DNA of 8,540 bases, taken from an uncultured Candidatus Saccharibacteria bacterium. Lineage in GTDB: Bacteria > Patescibacteria > Saccharimonadia > Saccharimonadales > UBA6022. A model generated the notes under the pieces. It had not been told where the DNA came from, searched no databases, and saw only the letters and a program-made list of their open reading frames with translations. Positions 1-6,862 of the stretch are shown piece by piece. Position 1 is the first letter of the stretch, and the number at the start of each line of letters is the position of its first letter. The position numbers were made by a program, and so were the translations under genes. The stretch is from positions 1-8,540 of the forward strand of contig CAMLED010000035.1 of assembly GCA_946479115.1 (NCBI GenBank). The letters are read 5' to 3'.

Positions 1-1555
1 CCGGTAATCCTGTCGGGGAAATTATTGGTATTGATTCATTCATGGTGAGTATCAGGGGATTGCAGCCGACCAACGTGCATGCAACGGTTCGTTTCCAGGA
101 CGACACTCGTGGATATGTTCATCAGGTCCTCGAAGATCATGTCGTTGTCATGAAACTTGATCCTTCGCCGCTTCATATTGGCATGGTCTGTGTGATCGAG
201 GCGCGCGACATCATGATCCCAGTTGGTAAGAATTTTATTGGCCGTGTCATTAATGTCTTTGGTGAGCCAATTGATGGCCAAGGTCCAATTGTTGCCGACC
301 AAGAGTGGGATGTATTCCACTCGGCACCGATGCTCTATGAACGTGAACTGCTTGATACCCCAGTTGAAACAGGTGTGACTATTCTTGACCTTGAATATTC
401 ACTCGCCCGTGGTCAGCGTATGGCGATGCTCGGCGACAGCAAGGTGGGCAAGACAGCACTGGCGGCCCAGGTGGCGATCAACCAAAAGAACACAGACATT
501 ACCGTGATCTATGTTTTGATTGCCAAACGTCAACATGACGTAGCGGAACTGGTCAGTAACCTCAAGAAAAATGATGCGCTGAAAAAAGCCATTGTTGTCG
601 TCTCGAATTCATTTGAATCTCTCATCCTCACCTATCTGGTGCCTTATGTTGGGGCTGCCCACGGTGAGTATTTTTGGCACCAATGCAACATGGACACGCT
701 GGTGATTTATGACGACCTGACAGCGCACGCTCAGGCGTACCGCGAAATTTCACTGATCGCGGGTGTGTCACCGGGACGTGACTCGTATCCGGGTGATATG
801 TTCTATACGCACTCTAGCTTGCTGGAACGTGGCGGTAAGACAGAATCAAATCATGCCAGCCAAACGCTGATTCCAATTGTCTATGCACCAGGTGGCGACA
901 TTACGGCCTATCTTCCAACCAATATTATGTCGATTACCGATGGTCAGTGGATTTTGGATGAAAAAATCTTTAAGGATACAATGCGCCCAGCGGTCAGTAC
1001 AGCCCTGTCGGTAACTCGTGTTGGTGGTGTTGGCCAAAATAAACGCCAAAAGGGACTAGCCGATAAGTTGAACTTGACGCTAGCTGGCTATCGAACAGCC
1101 GAAGAATACGCTCACTTTGGTACCGAGTTGAGTGCCCAAGCACAGGCTGATTACGACAAAGGTAAGGTCCTGTTTAAATTGATGAATCAAGGAATTGGCG
1201 AAATCTATAGTTTTGTCGAACAGCAATTCATTATGAGTATTGTTCTTGGAAGTAGTCCCGAAGAAATTATTAATGTTGAAATGCTCAAAGAAAAAGTTCG
1301 CGAGTATGCGCCGAAACTTCAGGAAGATAAAGATATGACTGGTAACTACGATGAGCTTGAAGCAGCGCTCAAGGCTGAAGTCATGACGATCGATGAGGTG
1401 AAAAAAGCTGCTATTGAAAAAGCTGCCAAGAATGATGCCGAAAAGCAGCGTCAAACCGAAGCCGCTGAAAAAGAAGCCGCAGATGCCAAGGCGCCTGCCG
1501 AACCGGCAAAAGCAGCCGAAAAGCAGCCTGAGCCAGCTAAAGAGGAAAAGAAGTA

Positions 1556-1556
<1 letters not shown>
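1..1556 (+). CDS. atpA: F1 ATP synthase subunit alpha, 5' end outside window
   Basis: Non-catalytic nucleotide-binding subunit of the alpha3beta3 head of F-type ATP synthase, at the cytoplasmic face of the membrane. The frame is open to the left edge. Upstream of the first ATG (42) it reads GNPVGEIIGIDSF, which aligns with the start of the family's N-terminal beta-barrel (GTIVSVSDG in E. coli), so ATG 42 is internal and the true start lies upstream. The P-loop GDSKVGKT is at 432-455 (usual form GDRQTGKT). Further family blocks are IYDDL, PGD-FY-HS-LLER, PTN-SITDGQ, and SVTRVGG, which keeps the arginine that reaches into the catalytic site. The usual PAVN is PAVS here. The C-terminal helical domain ends near 1385, followed by a 56-residue Lys/Glu/Ala/Pro-rich tail (1386-1553). 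The stop TAA overlaps the gamma start by one base. The subunit identity is certain; only the 5' end is unknown. Confidence 0.97.
1386..1553 (+). other. Charged low-complexity C-terminal tail of AtpA
   Basis: Encodes about 56 residues after the point where alpha subunits normally end. The tail is almost entirely Ala, Glu, Lys, Gln and Pro, with repeated short units such as AAEK, EKAA and AEPAK. The first part (VKKAAIEKAAKNDAEKQRQ) could form a charged helix; the last part is Pro-rich and probably disordered. Its role is unknown. It may simply be a linker, or may contact other subunits or the membrane surface. Confidence 0.75.

Positions 1557-1558
<2 letters not shown>
1541..1558 (+). promoter_or_regulatory. 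Shine-Dalgarno and TAATG coupling site for atpG
   Basis: AGAGGA at 1541-1546 lies inside the 3' end of atpA, 9 bases before the atpG start ATG (1556-1558). The stop TAA (1554-1556) shares its last A with the start codon. This fixes the gamma start and suggests translational coupling. Confidence 0.85.
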
Positions 1559-3887
<2,329 letters not shown>

Positions 3888-3890
<3 letters not shown>

Positions 3891-4193
3891 GCCGACGACG
3901 TTACAGCTCCTGATGTAGATGCGCCAGCACCAGCGGCAAAAGGCGGCAAGCCAACTATTTCTATCAAAGTCTATGCGCCGTTCAAGGTCTATTACGAAGG
4001 CGAAGGCTATAGCGTAAGCGCCGTAAACGAAACCGGACCATTTGATATTTTGCCGGGCCACCATAATTTCTTATGTATGTTACTGCCCTGTAATTTGGTA
4101 ATTCAAACCCCAGATGGTCAAAAGGACATCAAGATTTCTCGTGCGTTGATGCATGTGAATGCCGGCCATGTGACAGTTTTTGTTGACGTATAG
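3888..4193 (+). CDS. atpC: F1 ATP synthase subunit epsilon, N-terminal domain only
   Basis: Small rotor subunit that binds gamma and the c-ring. Only 101 residues against roughly 130-140 in most bacteria. The first 21 residues are an Asp/Ala/Pro-rich extension not typical of the family. The beta-sandwich then follows (ISIKVYAPFKVYYEGE ... GPFDILPGHHNF ... ALMHVNAGHVTVFVD), with the family's ILPGH motif at 54-58. The protein stops directly after the last strand of the sandwich, so the C-terminal two-helix domain, which in many bacteria can extend into the head and inhibit ATP hydrolysis, is missing. Two cysteines (63, 68) flank the hydrophobic strand after ILPGH. It is the last gene of the operon in the window. 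Identity rests on the ILPGH motif, its position after beta, and the strand pattern. Confidence 0.93.
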
Positions 4194-4196
4194 GGG

Positions 4197-5222
4197 TTAC
4201 CCAGTGACAAAGTAGTCGAATGCAAATACCTGGTTAGCAGGTGCTGGATTATTGGTGCAAATACTAAAGCCGGTGTTATTACGATCGACGTAATACTGAG
4301 TTTGACCAGCAGCTGCACCAACGGGACTAACGATTACGTGTGGCTGACCAGGGAAAGCTTGTTGGAAGTTGATACGGGCGAAACAACCTGCCGATGGATT
4401 ACTGCCGGTATTAATATTAATTGTTCCGTTTGTGTCTGATCCATTCACCGATGCTGATCCACCAGCGCCGAGCACACCTGCGTTAATAGTACGACTAGGC
4501 GATGGGCCGGTGAAACTTAGGTGGTTTGGAATCTGTAGGATAGCATTGCCGCTCATGACAAGTTTTGAAACAGTGATCTGTGATGCTGTCAATGCGCCAC
4601 TAAATGATGACGTGCCAGAAACGTTCAAATCTCGTAGTGTAGTTGCACCTTGAATGGCAGTATTTGTTGCAACTTGCAAGCTGTTGATCTGTGCTTCGCC
4701 CAGGTTGCTGCTGCCAGAAATAGTCAAACTAGGACCCTGGATACTGCCGCCAGATTGGAAATTACCTGCGACATTTAAGTTACCACGCGCCAGTGTTTGG
4801 CCAGAGATGATTGCGTTGCCTTGGATTGTCAGGGTCTGTGAAGCACCACCCACTGTGGCGTCGGTGTTATTTAGCTGCTTTAGCGCGTCTTCGGTTAGAC
4901 CTTGGGTGGCAATATCAACTGTTGGTGCAGGCTTAGTGCTATTAAAATAGTTGACCGCAGCAATAGCACCCGCGACGGTTACAAGTAGGATAAAGATCAA
5001 AAGGTAGAGATTAACTTTGCGGAATAATTTCTTGATCGGTGAAAGTTTTTTGACATTCGGATCTGTAATGGTAGCCGATGTATCACCAGGAGCCGGAGTC
5101 TGATTAGCGTGCTCATCCTCTAGATCATCAGGGGTACGACTAAGCGCGTCAGCAGGAGCCTGTTGACCTTGGTCTTGGGGCTGATTCTCGGTAGCCGGAG
5201 GAGTATCTTTTTCTGGTTCCAT
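4197..5222 (-). CDS. Single-pass surface protein with beta-repeat stalk and C-terminal globular domain
   Basis: Unnamed 341-residue protein. Residues 1-56 are a Pro/Gln/Asp-rich, probably disordered cytoplasmic tail. Basic residues KKLSPIKKLFRK (58-69) precede one membrane helix (about 71-92), which predicts N-inside, C-outside topology. Residues 131-230 hold about six repeats of the form L-x-[IV]-x-G-[NST] with 16-22 residue spacing, suggesting a beta-solenoid or fibre-like stalk. Residues 258-341 look like a beta-sandwich (TININTG ... HVIVSPVG ... YYVD ... FAFDYFVTG), with Cys280 and Cys322 possibly paired. It resembles a phage tail-fibre or adhesin plan: anchor, stalk, tip. The start at 5222 follows from the open frame; no Shine-Dalgarno precedes it. 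It converges on atpC with only three bases between the stops. An adhesin or host-contact role is inference. Confidence 0.85.
   Translation of the reverse strand: MEPEKDTPPATENQPQDQGQQAPADALSRTPDDLEDEHANQTPAPGDTSATITDPNVKKLSPIKKLFRKVNLYLLIFILLVTVAGAIAAVNYFNSTKPAPTVDIATQGLTEDALKQLNNTDATVGGASQTLTIQGNAIISGQTLARGNLNVAGNFQSGGSIQGPSLTISGSSNLGEAQINSLQVATNTAIQGATTLRDLNVSGTSSFSGALTASQITVSKLVMSGNAILQIPNHLSFTGPSPSRTINAGVLGAGGSASVNGSDTNGTININTGSNPSAGCFARINFQQAFPGQPHVIVSPVGAAAGQTQYYVDRNNTGFSICTNNPAPANQVFAFDYFVTG
4533..4832 (-). repeat. Protein-level repeat: six stalk units in the 4197-5222 gene
   Basis: Units begin at protein residues 131 (LTIQGN), 149 (LNVAGN), 166 (LTISGS), 182 (LQVATN), 199 (LNVSGT) and 221 (LVMSGN), with spacings of 18, 17, 16, 17 and 22. 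Each has a hydrophobic strand, a Gly/Asn/Ser turn and usually a second Gly about 10 residues on. DNA identity between units is low, so this is an old or structurally constrained repeat, not a recent tandem duplication. Confidence 0.65.
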
Positions 5223-5328
5223 TGTTTTGTCTATTTGTGATTACGGTTATGTATAGAGTACTACAGTTGGCCACTTGACGCTAGTTGTATTTTGGCTGGC
5301 TATCGATGATAATCATACAATAAGGCTT
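5223..5328. promoter_or_regulatory. Divergent intergenic region between two surface-protein genes
   Basis: This 106-base gap separates the starts of the minus-strand gene (5222) and the plus-strand gene (5329). It holds the plus-strand promoter described separately. On the minus strand only a weak TATACA (5255-5250) with no matching -35 is seen, and there is no Shine-Dalgarno before 5222. A near-palindrome around TTGGCCAC (5268-5275) could be an operator but is too short to claim. Confidence 0.45.
5285..5313 (+). promoter_or_regulatory. Candidate promoter for the 5329 secreted-protein gene
   Basis: TTGTAT (5285-5290), a 17-base spacer and GATAAT (5308-5313) make a good housekeeping-sigma promoter in the 106-base divergent region. 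Transcription would start near 5320, leaving a leader of about 9 bases before ATG 5329, so the message would be nearly leaderless. No equally good promoter is seen on the other strand for the gene starting at 5222. Confidence 0.5.
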
Positions 5329-6069
5329 ATGCAAAAACGGAGATTAGGGCAATACGTACAACTAATACTGCTAGCAGTGGTAATTATTAGTGGTGGCGCA
5401 ACTACGATGGTAGCGGCAATCTCTAGCTCGAACAGCTACCAGGTGACAGAGACGGAATTTGGTGCAAGCTCATCACTCGAGAATTGTTCTGGCCAATACT
5501 GTGCCCAAACATCTATAGGTGACATGACGGCAGGTAATGCGGCAAGCAGTACGTATAAAACGAAATTCGGTACTATTACAAACAGTGAACCGCTCTTAGA
5601 AGTAATTGTTGATCCAGGCGTGTCTGACCTGGGCGTTTTGACAGCTGAACAAACCGCCAGTAAAACGACAATTGTCCGCATTCGTAATTATCTGAGTGGT
5701 GGCTACACGTTACAGATCGTAGGCGACCCGCCTAAATATGCTGGTCATACACTGGCCACGCCCACTACACCAACTGCCTCTGCGGCTGGTACTGAACAAT
5801 TTGCGATTAACGCTGCCGATAACAGCACGCCAAATGTTGGTGCCGCAGCTGTGCAGGTGCCATCTGGTCAGATTAGCTTTGGTGTCGTTGATGATGATTA
5901 TCACACGCCAAACCTATTCAAATATGTCAGCGGTAGCACGGTTGCGCATAGTACCAGCGAGTCAGGACGTACCGATTACACGATTAGTATGATTGTGAAT
6001 GTTTCAAATAAAACACCAGCTGGCCACTATTCGGGTGACTTTGCGGCAATTGTTATTCCGGTTTATTAA
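5329..6069 (+). CDS. Secreted surface protein of a CPR-type beta-rich family
   Basis: Unnamed 246-residue protein. The N-terminus MQKRRLGQYV followed by a hydrophobic run (about 10-31) is a signal peptide or signal anchor; residues A-A-I-S at 29-32 allow but do not prove cleavage. The body is Ser/Thr/Ala/Gly-rich and beta-prone: NSYQV (35-39), two cysteines close together (53 and 58, likely a disulfide), LEVIVDPGVSDLGVL (90-104), GTEQFAI (154-160), NLFKYVSG (195-202), and the C-terminal TPAGHYSGDFAAIVIPVY. In my memory similar proteins with GTEQF, LFKYVSG and TPAGxY are common hypothetical proteins in Saccharibacteria and related phyla; I cannot verify this here. The frame opens at TTG 5275, but ATG 5329 is preferred: it starts a proper signal sequence, and the promoter overlaps the longer version. 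Shine-Dalgarno is weak (AAGG, 3 bases away). It shares motifs with the 6863 gene. Confidence 0.82.
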   Translation: MQKRRLGQYVQLILLAVVIISGGATTMVAAISSSNSYQVTETEFGASSSLENCSGQYCAQTSIGDMTAGNAASSTYKTKFGTITNSEPLLEVIVDPGVSDLGVLTAEQTASKTTIVRIRNYLSGGYTLQIVGDPPKYAGHTLATPTTPTASAAGTEQFAINAADNSTPNVGAAAVQVPSGQISFGVVDDDYHTPNLFKYVSGSTVAHSTSESGRTDYTISMIVNVSNKTPAGHYSGDFAAIVIPVY

Positions 6070-6653
6070 AACTTCGTTTGTTGAAACAATGGATAGTCGA
6101 GAGCGACATTCGCAAGTTCGATAGCCTTGTCGACCGTGTTGGTTTCAGGCGATGTTCCGATACCGTAACTGACGATAATCCAGCGACGACCTTCGAGAAT
6201 ATTCAGTTGGCCACGGAGTGGGTTAAAGTACGCACTATCGCCAATGCCGTCGACATTCTCAACAGTATCGTTTGCACGGCTAGCGGCAAAGTCTTTCTTG
6301 TTTTTTAGTACGCCATTATCATTGATCCCCGAACGAACGGCAATGGCGGCAACAATCATCAGTTCCTTTACTTCGTTGCTGTCGGTATAGCTACATTTAC
6401 TAATAGCAATGTCGCCAGATATTGCTGCCCCTTTGGTATCAACACTGATGACCTTTTCACCCAGTAGATCTTGCGCCTTGGATGGAGTAAGCATGTCGCA
6501 AGCATTTGTTGGCTTATATGCGATATGAGGCATAGTGTTATAGATGAACAGAGTTATGAGACCGGCAACGATAAGGCTGAGTACAGTGCCTATGGCTACT
6601 TCTCGTTTGTGGCCTATGATGTATGTTTTTGCAGTGAGAATTGAATTTTTCAT
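6066..6653 (-). CDS. Membrane-anchored extracytoplasmic protein, DUF3558-like
   Basis: Unnamed 195-residue protein. The N-terminal 17 residues are basic, then one membrane helix (about 18-38) anchors it with the C-terminus outside. The outer domain begins with ACDMLTPSKAQDLLGEKV (51-68) and has a second cysteine in SKCSY (87), then VDGIGDSAYF (134-143), a strand LNILEG, and RRWIIVSYG (156-164), ending with a helix DKAIELANVAL. The order C-LLT-x-A-LG ... C-x-Y ... GxGDxAY is the pattern I associate with DUF3558-type proteins of Actinobacteria, which are usually lipoproteins; here there is no lipobox, but a membrane helix. The two cysteines probably form a disulfide. Function unknown. Its stop overlaps the stop of the 5329 gene by four bases. 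Family assignment is by pattern only. Confidence 0.82.
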   Translation of the reverse strand: MKNSILTAKTYIIGHKREVAIGTVLSLIVAGLITLFIYNTMPHIAYKPTNACDMLTPSKAQDLLGEKVISVDTKGAAISGDIAISKCSYTDSNEVKELMIVAAIAVRSGINDNGVLKNKKDFAASRANDTVENVDGIGDSAYFNPLRGQLNILEGRRWIIVSYGIGTSPETNTVDKAIELANVALDYPLFQQTKF

Positions 6654-6665
6654 AATATGATTATC

Positions 6666-6674
6666 AGTATAGCA
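6666..6674 (-). promoter_or_regulatory. Candidate extended -10 promoter for the 6653 gene
   Basis: On the minus strand the sequence reads TGCTATACT, an extended -10 (TGn plus TATACT). The -35 position is poor (CATTAA at 17 bases). The -10 ends 12 bases before the ATG at 6653, so a transcript would begin about 6 bases upstream of it, with no room for a Shine-Dalgarno. None is visible. Confidence 0.45.
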
Positions 6675-6729
6675 GTAATATTCTAAAGTTAATGACGCTG
6701 CAAATAGGACACGTAGGCTGACGAGAGGG

Positions 6730-6738
6730 TGTGGATAA
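6730..6738 (-). other. Isolated DnaA-box consensus match
   Basis: TGTGGATAA, read as TTATCCACA on the minus strand, matches the classical DnaA box exactly. It stands alone in the 209-base intergenic region, with no cluster and no AT-rich unwinding element that I can point to, so it does not define an origin. It may be chance, or a DnaA regulatory site upstream of the 6863 promoter. Confidence 0.3.
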
Positions 6739-6772
6739 ACTGTGTAATACTCACAATGTTGTTAAAAACCTA

Positions 6773-6802
6773 TTGCACAACCCATAGTACTAATGGTAAA
6801 AT
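6773..6802 (+). promoter_or_regulatory. Strong extended -10 promoter for the 6863 gene
   Basis: TTGCAC (6773-6778), an 18-base spacer and TAAAAT (6797-6802), preceded directly by TGG (6794-6796), so the -10 is extended. Transcription would start near 6809 and give a leader of about 54 bases. The leader is very A-rich and should be little folded, apart from a weak CCTT/AAGG hairpin near its start. This is the best promoter match in the window. Confidence 0.6.
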
Positions 6803-6847
6803 TCGCCTGTACACCTTATAAAAAGGCTAAATATCAAAACAAAAAGC

Positions 6848-6852
6848 AAGGA
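6848..6852 (+). promoter_or_regulatory. Shine-Dalgarno for the 6863 gene
   Basis: AAGGA, 10 bases before ATG 6863-6865, in an A-rich leader. It decides the start: this ATG begins a textbook signal peptide. Confidence 0.65.
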
Positions 6853-6862
6853 ATATACAAAC

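Noticed and set aside
42..44. ATG at 42 as the start of atpA
   Set aside because: The frame is open upstream, and residues before the ATG align with the conserved N-terminal barrel of alpha; this Met aligns with an internal position (DGVIRI in E. coli).
4194..4202. GGGGTTACCC as a terminator hairpin between atpC and the convergent gene
   Set aside because: The stem is only three base pairs and no T-run follows on either strand.
4369..4950. Two plus-strand open frames opposite the stalk protein
   Set aside because: They lie wholly antisense to a gene with clear protein features, have no ribosome binding site or domain, and have the Pro/Leu-rich look of antisense translation.
5275..5306. TTGACG (5275-5280) as a -35 box with TATCGA as -10
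   Set aside because: The spacer is 20 bases; TTGTAT-17-GATAAT in the same place is much better.
5275..5328. TTG at 5275 as the start of the secreted-protein gene
   Set aside because: It would put 18 residues with acidic positions before the signal sequence, and would place the likely promoter inside the coding region; ATG 5329 gives a normal signal peptide.
5265..6218. CAGTTGGCCAC found at about 5265 and again at about 6206 as a repeat
   Set aside because: It is an 11-base match only, one copy intergenic and one coding, with no similarity around it; chance is enough.
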